Shown: one piece after another, positions 50,401 through 58,377 of the stretch
Layout: every line of letters begins with the position of its first letter
How positions within the stretch are numbered: the stretch's first letter is position 1
Origin: CAIODY01 sp046051225
GTDB lineage: Bacteria > Bacteroidota > Bacteroidia > Chitinophagales > CAIODY01
DNA: 64,000 nt
Direction: 5' to 3'
NCBI GenBank assembly: GCA_046051225.1
Contig: JBJOOR010000004.1
Span: 124,001 to 188,000, forward strand
The notes under the pieces: generated by a model
The model's database searches: none
Seen by the model: the letters and a program-made list of their open reading frames with translations, nothing else
What the model was told of the DNA's origin: nothing
Made by a program: the position numbers and the translations under genes

Positions 50401-51574
50401 AATATTGTACTGCCGATTGTGGGTCAGCTAATCCAGATGGGGTAGTATTGTAAAAATAATAAAACCCAGTCATCCCTAAAGTTGTATCCTTGGTATTGTT
50501 AAAATTTCTCTTTTTAGGTCCTTCAAAAAAATCTATCCCTACCATAGGTATATTAGCGCCATAGCCAGTTGGACATGGTTCATCATTAGCATCAGCATTA
50601 TAACAAATTCCTAAACCTTGGCTTGGATCGCAACCAATATAATCATCTTTAGCACAACCCAAATCTGGATCTAACCATTGTGCTATATATGTACTATCTA
50701 AACTATTATTTCCTTTGTTATATAAATCGTATCTATAAAAAGTCATGCTATTTACATCGTCAGAAGTTTTAAAGGCAAATGCCATTGCGTTTATTTGCAA
50801 ACCAATTGGATCACTTGATGTTTCGGTATGAATATTCCCTTTATCATTATATACCCAAAAAATCATTTGATCGGGTACTGTATTAGCATTCGAACCACCA
50901 AAAGATGGGTAATCTCCATCAGCAGCATTATAAATTCCATCACCATTCAAATCAATCCACGGTGCTAATTCATCATCAATTATTAAAGTAGAACCATTAG
51001 CACCTTGCGCTGCAACATTACCTTTAGCTGGCCAACCAAAAATCGTTGGATAATCCGAAGATGAAGCGGTACCTGGCGATAAAGCCTTAAACTTAGCTAT
51101 ATCAGATGCATTAATTTTCCAAAAATAATCATAATTTGTACAAGTAATCGCATCTATTGTACCATTAGATTGTAAAGGACCAGCAAAGAAATCATTACCA
51201 TTTTGGCGATAAGTTTGACCTGCTACTCTTAAATTTAAAGATGCATCTAAACCACCCACCCATATTGCACCAGCAAACAATGAACTTACTGATGGAGCCG
51301 ACCCTGGTGGATCAATTTTTGGAACTTCATAACGAGCTACTCCCAACCCTCTATCCCACCACATATCACCAGCATCCATAATACGTGCACGTACGTTGTT
51401 GATATCTAAATCAACACTAGCTGTTGGCATTGGGCAACCATCTGCCTTTGCACTTTTGGGTGTACCAAAATGACTTTGTGGATTAACAGGGGTAAGATTG
51501 TAAATGCTTTCGGCAGTAGATATTTTACTGATTAAAAAGCTACAAGCAAAAACGTATATAAATAATCTTTTCAT
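47471..51574 (-). CDS. giant secreted protein with T9SS type A-like sorting domain
   Basis: This 1367-residue protein has a signal peptide (MKRLFIYVFACSFLISKIS) and no recognised catalytic domain. An early conserved block reads AGDMWWDRGLGVARYEVP then SLFAGAIWVGGLDASLNLRVAGQTYR. Calcium-site-like DLNGDGIYNAADGDYP lies near residue 210. The C-terminal 90 residues (INVVPNPYYAYSNYE ... KITNLPKKCTITIYTVDGTLIRQF ... SGLYLIHI) form a sorting-type beta-sandwich. It lies 33 bp after the TonB receptor gene and 33 bp before the PorV-like gene on one transcript, so the three probably form a surface machine. Function unknown. Confidence 0.82.
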   Translation of the reverse strand: MKRLFIYVFACSFLISKISTAESIYNLTPVNPQSHFGTPKSAKADGCPMPTASVDLDINNVRARIMDAGDMWWDRGLGVARYEVPKIDPPGSAPSVSSLFAGAIWVGGLDASLNLRVAGQTYRQNGNDFFAGPLQSNGTIDAITCTNYDYFWKINASDIAKFKALSPGTASSSDYPTIFGWPAKGNVAAQGANGSTLIIDDELAPWIDLNGDGIYNAADGDYPSFGGSNANTVPDQMIFWVYNDKGNIHTETSSDPIGLQINAMAFAFKTSDDVNSMTFYRYDLYNKGNNSLDSTYIAQWLDPDLGCAKDDYIGCDPSQGLGICYNADANDEPCPTGYGANIPMVGIDFFEGPKKRNFNNTKDTTLGMTGFYYFYNTTPSGLADPQSAVQYYGYMTGTWRDGTRFTSGGNAHGGTQRTHFAFPDAPNKSGVDPITNQPYWSMCNPAPVTPGDVRIVESSGPFKLIPGSKQRVTVGVVWVPSISYPCPSFQKILTADATAQALFDAGFSILKGPDAPDLSIKEYDKELILTISNNSPVSNNYQEKYKEFSSRIMPQVIKVPGSPTATDSLHASYIFEGYQIYQLKDNFLPSTEDDYHDATKMRLIAQVDLKNSVKNIVNWFRDDANGGGFKPILEAAGTDEGISHTFQITTDKFATGDDQFLVNFKSYYYLVVAYGYNNYKEYSDADPSSQATPYIRGNANVYSYTGIPHIVTPQHGGTVLHSKYGDQPFITRVEGYGNGYNFTNLAQSSIDEIMNNVNASTDKLKYDSLGGPINIRIFDPIKVPKSDFEVSIIDSAKYWINGAWDSSTPAAPKDSVRKFAYWKIVNTTTGETRYSEKDISVGYDQLFQDWGFSLNITQSAFAGTKKNITVSSGPPNNTISLVDIKNYAQNNGFLGWDLKVKSAVNFWYGQQAADQDGEVGTNWIRSGTTWKDKTASPAQSWKWSDYAYGSGSFIDAYDKDQDFEKIFGGTWAPFMLSAYDVGSVGTDFLTNPVYNYETAIIPGFDELCMKNHKMSDLFSVDIVFTSDKSKWTKVPVVDTKTNPKDLATSGAVVTSTDRLRLSAHNSWLDYTSLDASGNPKYDASSQGLSWFPGYAINIETGERLNIIFGEDSKAVNDNGNDLLWNPTSTIIKEGFGRFGGRHYIYIMKTKYSESAAQNNAATLASGDVNTIRSDVYDSAVWVGVPMMLNTGGLYGMKTAKEGIIPADLTLKIRVSKPYGLHGYGNNTENPGYPKFTFSMKDFAADTSIMDTAKSALDLINVVPNPYYAYSNYETGTLDSKVKITNLPKKCTITIYTVDGTLIRQFKRDIDYPTYQDWDLKNSVSVPIASGLYLIHISADGLGKNHDQSAQRVIKWFGVMRQIDLNTF

Positions 51575-51607
51575 ATAATTGTGTTATTGAAAATAGATGT
51601 TTTAAAA

Positions 51608-54600
51608 TTAAAAATTAAATTGAACCCCAAGACGAATTCTTCTTGGTAAACTATAGTTATCAGGATTATTAGCTTTAATTGAATATTGATCAATAAATCC
51701 TTGAATAGAATTCAAATCTTTAGATTTAGTGTTATAAGTTGGGCTACCTACATATCCATCATCAGCAGGATTACCTGTAAAGCTATACACACCTTGTATA
51801 TTTTTGGTATTCAATAAATTCAATACAGATAAATATACATTCAAATATACTTTTTTAAATGCACCCGTTTCGTCTTTTCTCTTAGTTTTTAATGCTATGT
51901 CTTTATCAATTTTCAAATCAAATTTATAGCTCCAAGGCAACCGTGAACCATTGATAGTACCATTTAATACTTTTGTACCTGATGGTGTAATTGATGCCGC
52001 ATCACGGGCATTTCCTTCACGAGTATATGGTTCGCCCGAACGTGATCTGAAAATTAAATTGATGCCAGAATTGTGAAATATGTTTGTACCAAATAATTTT
52101 GGAACAGTTTTATCTTCGCCAAAATGGAAATCGAAATTACCACCAATTGTATGACGAACATCATAAGCTAAAGGCATAATAGTACGGAAGTTTGGCGAAC
52201 CTTGGTCAACCAAAGCTGCTTGAGACCTATCATCCGACCCTGAACCATCAGCAAATGATAAAGTATAACTTACTACTAATCTTAAATTTTTTGTTTTTTG
52301 TTGTTCTAACTGTACACTAAAACCTTTTGCAGTTGCAAAATCTTTATTGCCATAAGTAGTGTAAGGAATTGGATCTGCAAATAACACTTTAGTAACTTGT
52401 ACCAAATCTTTATATTCTTTATAGAAAGAAGCTAATTTTAAAGCTGTTTTAGGATTCAATTTTTGTTGGAATCCTATTTCATAAGATACTTGTCTTTCAG
52501 GCTTTAAATTTGGATTAGGCATAGTTACATCGGTAGCTATTTTATCTAAGTATAAATAGTAATCAGGTGTAATTACATTTCTATCTTGAGGACGTTGTGC
52601 ATACACATCATAATGCGCATAGAATAAGGCATCATCACCATTAATAGGGAATGAAAAATTTAAACGAGGGGCAATAGTAGTTTGAGGTGAATAATCTTTA
52701 AATGTAGATGATGGATCAAAATCTTTATCAGCTATTTTAATAGAAGGATGTATTAAATAAGGTGCAACATTCCCAGAATTTGTTTGTTTGGCTAATACAT
52801 TCGGATCTTTAAGTTCAACTCCATTTGCATCATACCAAGTATCTCCATTTCTATACCCTACTATTTTAGAAGGATTTACTGGATTATCTACATAGGCAAC
52901 AGATGTTGAAGCTATATTAGAGGGTTTTGATTGTGGAAATAATTTGTCAGAACCTGCTCCATTTTCTAAATCAGCTAAAGAGAAGGTAGCATATAATGAA
53001 TATGGATCTTTTAATATCTGTGTATTTGCGTCATACCTATCAATACGAACACCTGCATTAAAATGCATATCTTTATATACAAAATTATCTTGAATATATG
53101 CAGCATTATATGTAGGACGAAAAGCACCTATTTTTCTTAAATATTCGCCATTATCCCCTTTGTCTGTAAAGAATGCATTATAGTTTGTATTACCACGATA
53201 AACTTTTCCTGTGTAATCATAGCCATAATAGTTTACATATAAGCCACCATTGTTAAATAATTCATCTGGCGAAAACATATCTAATTTATATTGGCTTGGT
53301 GCCAATGCATCAGTATTGATATTGGTTAGTCCATCAACTGGTAAGCCTAATGAACTACGTAAATTTTTATCAAAATTACTTTGATCAGCAGCTATATATT
53401 TTACATTATATTTAATTGTGTCTTGAAAAACACCATTACCATCAAAAACTTTAATTGGATGATCATAATCTAATGAAGCTATTTGACGATTTGTGTAAAG
53501 ACGCATCAAGTTCCATAATGCAACTGCACTTAAACTATAATTTCTATCCACACGTTGTTCGTACAACAATCCAAATTCAATCGCATGGGGTTTAGAACCT
53601 TTACTTAACTTAACATCAAATGAACCATCAATATTAAAGCGAAATTGATTTTTTTGAGAATAGGTATAACTTGGATATTGACGACCAGTATTATACCACA
53701 ATCCATTTACATCACCTGGGCGATGACCATTTATAAAATCTCCACCTGTAGTTAAATTAATATTAGTTAAACTTTGGTTGTATGCATTGCTTCTACTATC
53801 TCCTTGTTCATTAAAATATTGAATAGCGTAATTTGCCATGGTTTGATTAAGAGAGCTTGGTGTAAACACAACTAAAGAATCGGTAGGTAATTCTTGACGA
53901 TACCCTTTAATTCCTAATACCTTATCATCGCCTAAAGTGTAAGTTGGTTGCGACAACCGATTAAAAGCTCCAACATAACCATAATCGAAGGCATTTAATT
54001 TATGGCTATCGTCCCATTTCATAGAATTATCTTGACTATAATCTAACTGAATTGTATAATAAGCATTTTGAATGGTTGCATTTTGGGCTTTGCGAATAGA
54101 TAATGAATCGATATTGCTTGAACCTAAATGATGAGTAAATTTAGCAAATACTCTCCATTGGCTTTCTCTGATTTCTGGATTGTTTTGAGGATTAAATAAG
54201 CTATATTCTCTTATATAATCATGTCTTCTGTTGTAATAATAGTTTCCACCTACTGCTAATGAGAAATTAGAATTCAAATTAAAATCAAGTTTGCCAGCTA
54301 TTCGTACCAAGTTTTGAGCTGCATTTTGCTTAGCTTTTACATGCTCCATATCATCTTTAGTAATAAAATCGGCGGCATGAATATACCCAAAACCAGTTTT
54401 AGGATTTACTAAAAGTGGCGTTTTTTCTAATTCTGCTAATTTATCATCCTTAACTTTCCAAACACCTACTGCTGAAGGGCTAGCATCTTTGTCGTGCTGA
54501 AATTCAACATTAATATTATAGCCCAATAATGGTTTTTTATTTTTTGCTCCTGCTTCCTTTCTAAATAATAATGGTCCTGTTAAACCAATTCCACCAAGAA

Positions 54601-55363
54601 AATGCCCATATCCATCTAAGTATTGCGAAGTAATTAATTCACCATTTCCCGAAAATGTTTTTGCACCACCTTTTGTAGTTACATTAATTACCCCACCCAC
54701 TGCATCACTGTATTTAGCAGGCACACCACTTGTTATAATTTCGGCATTTGCTATAGAGCCTGACGGAATGTTTGCACCTGAACGAACTGGCACACCATCA
54801 ATAAAAATTCTTGTTCCGTTTTCACGAGCACTACCAATTTGAATACCGCCACCATCTTTTTGGTAAACATTTGTAGCACCAGCAGCTACTAAAGAACCAA
54901 TATCTTTAACAGGCATTTTTTTAATCTGTTCAGCATCTACTGAATTGCCACCACCAGGAGCACCCGTATTGATAAGTGGTTTTGTATCTACTATATGAAC
55001 AATATTTAGCTCCTTACTAGCTTTTTCTAATTTAATAGGGTCGTTAATAATACGAGCACCGTCGCTTCCTACAGAAATATTGCTTATTACTACTTCATTA
55101 AATCCTTGGTTTTTTACATGTAATTCGTAAATACCTGCATCCAAAGGCTTAATTACAAACGAACCATCGTCGCCCGTATATGTACCACCCTTGGTGTTGC
55201 CACCTAGTGTAACAAAAACAGCTACATAGTCCATCGGTTTTCCGCTTGCTGCGTTTACAACAGTACCACGAATTTCACCTTTTTGGGCAAAAGCCGAAAA
55301 AGAAAAGCAAGTTAAAATGAATAATAAAAATAACTGCGGCTTAAATGTATTTTTTAACTTCAT
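51608..55363 (-). CDS. TonB-dependent receptor with carboxypeptidase-like regulatory N-domain
   Basis: This is a 1251-residue outer-membrane receptor. A signal peptide (MKLKNTFKPQLFLLFILTCFSFSAFA) is followed by a CarboxypepD_reg-like domain (GEIRGTVVNAASGKPMDYVAVFV) to about residue 115. A plug domain spans about 130-250 (IFIDGVPVRSG ... YSDAVGGVINVTTKGG). A 22-stranded barrel runs to the terminal PRRIRLGVQFNF. Such receptors import ligands using TonB energy, or act in surface-protein assembly. No SusD partner is present, which argues against a standard glycan-uptake system. It is first in the three-gene unit. Confidence 0.92.
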   Translation of the reverse strand: MKLKNTFKPQLFLLFILTCFSFSAFAQKGEIRGTVVNAASGKPMDYVAVFVTLGGNTKGGTYTGDDGSFVIKPLDAGIYELHVKNQGFNEVVISNISVGSDGARIINDPIKLEKASKELNIVHIVDTKPLINTGAPGGGNSVDAEQIKKMPVKDIGSLVAAGATNVYQKDGGGIQIGSARENGTRIFIDGVPVRSGANIPSGSIANAEIITSGVPAKYSDAVGGVINVTTKGGAKTFSGNGELITSQYLDGYGHFLGGIGLTGPLLFRKEAGAKNKKPLLGYNINVEFQHDKDASPSAVGVWKVKDDKLAELEKTPLLVNPKTGFGYIHAADFITKDDMEHVKAKQNAAQNLVRIAGKLDFNLNSNFSLAVGGNYYYNRRHDYIREYSLFNPQNNPEIRESQWRVFAKFTHHLGSSNIDSLSIRKAQNATIQNAYYTIQLDYSQDNSMKWDDSHKLNAFDYGYVGAFNRLSQPTYTLGDDKVLGIKGYRQELPTDSLVVFTPSSLNQTMANYAIQYFNEQGDSRSNAYNQSLTNINLTTGGDFINGHRPGDVNGLWYNTGRQYPSYTYSQKNQFRFNIDGSFDVKLSKGSKPHAIEFGLLYEQRVDRNYSLSAVALWNLMRLYTNRQIASLDYDHPIKVFDGNGVFQDTIKYNVKYIAADQSNFDKNLRSSLGLPVDGLTNINTDALAPSQYKLDMFSPDELFNNGGLYVNYYGYDYTGKVYRGNTNYNAFFTDKGDNGEYLRKIGAFRPTYNAAYIQDNFVYKDMHFNAGVRIDRYDANTQILKDPYSLYATFSLADLENGAGSDKLFPQSKPSNIASTSVAYVDNPVNPSKIVGYRNGDTWYDANGVELKDPNVLAKQTNSGNVAPYLIHPSIKIADKDFDPSSTFKDYSPQTTIAPRLNFSFPINGDDALFYAHYDVYAQRPQDRNVITPDYYLYLDKIATDVTMPNPNLKPERQVSYEIGFQQKLNPKTALKLASFYKEYKDLVQVTKVLFADPIPYTTYGNKDFATAKGFSVQLEQQKTKNLRLVVSYTLSFADGSGSDDRSQAALVDQGSPNFRTIMPLAYDVRHTIGGNFDFHFGEDKTVPKLFGTNIFHNSGINLIFRSRSGEPYTREGNARDAASITPSGTKVLNGTINGSRLPWSYKFDLKIDKDIALKTKRKDETGAFKKVYLNVYLSVLNLLNTKNIQGVYSFTGNPADDGYVGSPTYNTKSKDLNSIQGFIDQYSIKANNPDNYSLPRRIRLGVQFNF

Positions 55364-55388
55364 ACAATGATTTTTTTATTGAGGTCGC

Positions 55389-55419
55389 CAAAGATATACT
55401 TTGTTAATTAATTATGAAA
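55389..55419 (-). promoter_or_regulatory. promoter of the TonB receptor unit
   Basis: On the minus strand TATCTTTG (55396-55389) fits the -7 consensus and is preceded, after a 19-nt spacer, by TTTC (55419-55416), a one-base variant of the -33 TTTG. It lies 25 nt before the receptor ATG. Confidence 0.62.
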
Positions 55420-56340
55420 TATTTTTTTTATTTTTTTGATAAGCACCTCTGCCATGTCTTTTTTTGCTTCTACTGTCCACCCTGCTATATGTGGCGTCAA
55501 TATTACGTTTTCGGCATTACAGAGGTAGTTAAAATCTTGTTTTTCATTAGTATTAAACGAACTTAAATTTTCATTTTCAAGTACATCTAAACAGGCTCCT
55601 AACAATTTTTTTTGTTGCAAAGCGTTAACTAATGCTTTTGTTTTTACTACTTTTCCTCTTGATGTATTTATTAATATAACATCATTTTTTAGCTGATTAA
55701 TAAATTGTTCGTTAACCATTCCATTTGTTTCATTAGTTAATGGCACATGAAAACTAATTATATCGGCTTCGGTCATTATTTTTTCTACAGAACATTCTTC
55801 AATTCCTAATTTACAAAATCCTTTTTTATATTTATCAAACACTAAAATTCTAACACCAAAACTTAACAATTTATCGCTTAAAGCCTTTCCTACATTGCCA
55901 TATCCAATTATGCCAATAGTTTTGTTTCTAAACTCTGTGCCCGTGTTTTCTTTACGAAGCCATACCCCCTGCTTTACTTCATTTGCAGCCTTTAGTATTT
56001 TATGATGCCACATCAATATCATAGCTAAAGTATGTTCGGCTACCGCATTACTATTTCCTTCGGGCGAATTAATGCAAATAATATTTTTCGAAGCAGCATA
56101 TTCAACATCTACATTCTCTAATCCACTGCCAGGACGTAAAATATATTTTAATTTAACTGCTTTATTAATAAGAACTTTATCAACTTTTATTTTACTATTT
56201 ATTACAATTAATTCATACGCCCCAACCCTTTTTCCAATTTCTAACAATTCCATATTTATAGCCACATCTACCTTCAAACCTAATGCAGTTGCTTGTTCTA
56301 TAAATATTGGATGAATATCATCCAATACTAAACAGTTCAT
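55408..56340 (-). CDS. D-isomer-specific 2-hydroxyacid dehydrogenase (phosphoglycerate dehydrogenase-like)
   Basis: This is an NAD-dependent 2-hydroxyacid dehydrogenase. The nucleotide fold carries GIIGYGNVGKAL near residue 140, and the catalytic Arg, Glu and His lie in INTSRGKVV, in the ACLDVLENE region, and in ILTPHIAGWT. The substrate domain ends near LRPGSGLENVDVEYAA. It may be a SerA-type enzyme without the regulatory ACT domain or a related reductase. I chose the ATG at 56340 (MNCLVLDDIHP), which starts the fold as in homologues; in-frame ATGs at 56361 and 56379 would add 7 or 13 residues without secondary structure. Confidence 0.83.
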   Translation of the reverse strand: MNCLVLDDIHPIFIEQATALGLKVDVAINMELLEIGKRVGAYELIVINSKIKVDKVLINKAVKLKYILRPGSGLENVDVEYAASKNIICINSPEGNSNAVAEHTLAMILMWHHKILKAANEVKQGVWLRKENTGTEFRNKTIGIIGYGNVGKALSDKLLSFGVRILVFDKYKKGFCKLGIEECSVEKIMTEADIISFHVPLTNETNGMVNEQFINQLKNDVILINTSRGKVVKTKALVNALQQKKLLGACLDVLENENLSSFNTNEKQDFNYLCNAENVILTPHIAGWTVEAKKDMAEVLIKKIKKIFHN

Positions 56341-56443
56341 TTTTGCTAACTCTAAATACATAGTCGTAAAAGTATGCAATAAGGTTGTATGCTAATTCAT
56401 TTTTTTTTGAAATAAAATAATTCTAATTTTTTTGAAATAAAAT

Positions 56444-56473
56444 TTTGAAAATTAAAAACGTGAATTATCTTTG
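56444..56473 (+). promoter_or_regulatory. promoter of tRNA-Glu
   Basis: TTTG at 56444-56447, an 18-nt spacer and TATCTTTG at 56466-56473 match the Bacteroidota consensus closely. The tRNA begins 14 nt later. Confidence 0.8.
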
Positions 56474-56487
56474 CACTCCCAAAAAAC

Positions 56488-56559
56488 GCCGCGTTGGTCA
56501 ATCGGCTAAGACGCCTCCCTTTCACGGAGGAATGACGGGTTCGACTCCCGTACGTGGTA
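56488..56559 (+). tRNA. tRNA-Glu (TTC)
   Basis: The anticodon stem CCTCC/GGAGG encloses CTTTCAC (anticodon TTC). The D arm GTC...GAC and T arm CGGG-TTCGACT-CCCG are normal. The acceptor GCCGCGT pairs with ACGTGGT using two G-U pairs, including the first pair G1-U72. The discriminator base is A. CCA is not encoded. Confidence 0.95.
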
Positions 56560-56566
56560 CAAAAAT

Positions 56567-56597
56567 TTTGCAAATGATAAATTTAATTTTACTTTTG
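56567..56597 (+). promoter_or_regulatory. promoter upstream of the tRNA-Val region
   Basis: TTTG at 56567-56570, a 19-nt spacer and TACTTTTG at 56590-56597 form a near-ideal Bacteroidota promoter. It points at a tRNA-like remnant first, then the intact tRNA-Val. Confidence 0.78.
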
Positions 56598-56612
56598 CAA
56601 ACGTTTTAAAAA

Positions 56613-56680
56613 AGCTTAGCTCGGCTAGTTCAGAGCATCCTGATACAATCAGGATAGACATTGAACGAAAGAGTTTGAAA
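56613..56680 (+). pseudogene. tRNA-Val-like remnant (leader hairpin)
   Basis: AGCTTAGCTCGGCTAGTTCAGAGCA matches the acceptor side and D arm of the tRNA-Val that follows. The anticodon arm is replaced by a perfect 7-bp hairpin ATCCTGA-tacaa-TCAGGAT whose loop has lost two bases, and the T arm and 3' acceptor are degenerate. It cannot fold as a functional tRNA, but it is transcribed from the promoter just upstream. Confidence 0.7.
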
Positions 56681-56681
56681 A

Positions 56682-56756
56682 GGGAGCTTAGCTCAGCTGG
56701 TTCAGAGCACCTGCCTTACAAGCAGGGGGTCACTGGTTCGAACCCAGTAGCTCCCA
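56682..56756 (+). tRNA. tRNA-Val (TAC)
   Basis: The acceptor GGGAGCT/AGCTCCC, the anticodon arm CCTGC-CTTACAA-GCAGG (anticodon TAC) and the T arm CTGG-TTCGAAC-CCAG fold completely. The discriminator is A; CCA is not encoded. It shares a promoter with the remnant upstream. Confidence 0.96.
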
Positions 56757-56759
56757 CAC

Positions 56760-56797
56760 AAAAAGAGGTTTGATAGCAATATCAAGCCTCTTTTTAT
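56760..56797 (+). terminator. terminator of tRNA-Val
   Basis: The stem AAAAAGAGGTTTGATA-gcaa-TATCAAGCCTCTTTTT starts 4 nt after the tRNA and ends in a T-tract. From here to 57089 (about 290 bp) I see no gene or signal. Confidence 0.88.
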
Positions 56798-57089
56798 TTT
56801 AGGTAATTTAATCCGATAATTTATTTTATGTTCTACATATAAAACATAAATATTTAAAATGAATTTAAAATAGGGTTGACAATTAGATAATCTACACACT
56901 TTTATTTTGCAATAAAAAATGCAAACAAAAATTATCACATTTCTATTTTCAAATTTTGTAGCCGCTTTAGCTTTATTAGTTATTTTGATAGGTAAGTTTA
57001 ATAGTAAACTCAACTAAAATTTGGATGAAATAACTAATAGTAAGTTTTCGAAATTTACTATATCACATTTTGAAAAATGCTGATTGAAA

Positions 57090-58226
57090 TTATTCTTTCA
57101 CAAACTTAGTAGTGTGGACAAAAACCATATCATCAGTGACTTTGAGGAAGTAAATACCTGAAGGCAGCTGTTCAGTATTCAGTTGCCAGTTATCAGTTGA
57201 AAGCCGAGCAACTTCTACATTTATTCTTTGCCCTAAAACATTTTGTACCTCAATTGCATTTACTGAAAACCGAAAACTGATTACCGATAACTGATTAGTT
57301 GTTGGATTTGGATAAACACCCCAACCATCAATATTTTCAATGCTTTCAGCCAATGTATTTTTTGTTGGTAAATTAATTCGATACAAATTGCCTTCGCCGG
57401 TGTTGTGTTTTTCATCGGTTAAATACAACTCGTTTTCGTTGATGAAAACTACACCTTCTTTGTGAGTAAGCGAACAATTAAAATCAAATTTTTGAACAGT
57501 TCCTTTGAAAAAATTGCGTTGATTAAAATTAGTAAAAAGCCAACAAGCCTCATCGCTAATTAAAATCAATTGCGAACCATTTGGCGATAATGCAGCCGAT
57601 GTAATCGAATTGGCTGATATACTTGTGTTGCCTGTATAAAAACTATCTAACAATTCTGCAACATAACTTCCAGCTTTGGTTGGCAGCCGATATAACTTTG
57701 TCCATCCTGTATATGGCGTACTTCTATCTTTCGAAAATAAATACAACGAATCGCTGTATGCCACAAAAGCTTCGCAATCAAAATTGTATTGCGATTTGGC
57801 TGGTGGAAAATAAAATTGGTCGGGGTAAGTAAATTTAATTGTGGTGGCAGAAGTGCTGCTACTGCTGATTAAATTGGGGTTTGTGATTTTATAAATTCTT
57901 AAATCGGTTCTATCATTATTATTGTTGCCCATGTTATCAATAAACAAATCGCCAACATTATTTTGTCGAATTTCTTCCCAATCAATATTCGTAGCATTTT
58001 TAATTTGCAAGGTTTTTAATAAATTGCCTAAGGTGTCAAATGCATATAGGTCGGGGTTTCCACCGCTATCATTGTGCGACCAAAGTTTATTTACATTCGA
58101 CATTTCGATGCCCGATGATTCATTTAAAACAGTTGGTAAACTACAAATAGTTTGCACATTAATTGTTTGCGCTTGCAAAAAATTATTTAATAAAATAAAT
58201 GCTATCAACAAAAATATTCGATTCAT
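57090..58226 (-). CDS. secreted beta-propeller-like protein with T9SS type A sorting domain
   Basis: This 378-residue protein has a signal peptide (MNRIFLLIAFILLNNFLQA) and a propeller-like body (SSGIEMSNVNKLWSHNDSGGNPDLYAFD, ATNIDWEEI, LFIDNMGNNNNDR, DCEAFVAYSDSLYLFSK). This recalls SdiA-regulated or phytase-like six-bladed propellers. The type A sorting domain (GVYPNPTTNQ ... GIYFLKV) covers the last 75 residues and contains two in-frame microrepeats. No enzyme activity can be assigned. It is separated from the porin unit by a terminator. Confidence 0.82.
   Translation of the reverse strand: MNRIFLLIAFILLNNFLQAQTINVQTICSLPTVLNESSGIEMSNVNKLWSHNDSGGNPDLYAFDTLGNLLKTLQIKNATNIDWEEIRQNNVGDLFIDNMGNNNNDRTDLRIYKITNPNLISSSSTSATTIKFTYPDQFYFPPAKSQYNFDCEAFVAYSDSLYLFSKDRSTPYTGWTKLYRLPTKAGSYVAELLDSFYTGNTSISANSITSAALSPNGSQLILISDEACWLFTNFNQRNFFKGTVQKFDFNCSLTHKEGVVFINENELYLTDEKHNTGEGNLYRINLPTKNTLAESIENIDGWGVYPNPTTNQLSVISFRFSVNAIEVQNVLGQRINVEVARLSTDNWQLNTEQLPSGIYFLKVTDDMVFVHTTKFVKE
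57168..57298. repeat. pair of GATAACTG-type microrepeats in a sorting domain
   Basis: The blocks 57168-57203 and 57261-57298 consist of CAGTT(A/G)(T/C)CAGTT and ACTGATTACCGATAACTGATTAG units and are translated as LSTDNWQLNTEQ and NQLSVISFRFSV on the minus strand. They resemble the polA block 34446-34481. Confidence 0.6.
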
Positions 58227-58318
58227 AAATTCAAAAAAAAATAGGGCTTAATGAAAAGTTTCATTTAGCATTTAAAGGTAAAATTTCTTTGTAGTTTTTT
58301 ATTACAGCAAAAAAATGA

Positions 58319-58343
58319 AGCCCCGTGAAAAATCACAGGGCTT
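58319..58343 (-). terminator. terminator of the porin unit
   Basis: On the minus strand AGCCCTGTGA-tttt-TCACGGGGCT pairs fully with one T-G pair and is followed by TCATTTTTTT. It ends the transcript running from the window edge to the porin stop at 58378. Confidence 0.78.
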
Positions 58344-58377
58344 TTTTAACAAAAAAAATATCTACTACTCTACTCTC

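Noticed and set aside
56702..57013. 103-codon minus-strand frame ending in SYWVRTSDPLLVRQVL
   Set aside because: The C-terminal part is the antisense of tRNA-Val and the rest has no coding character.
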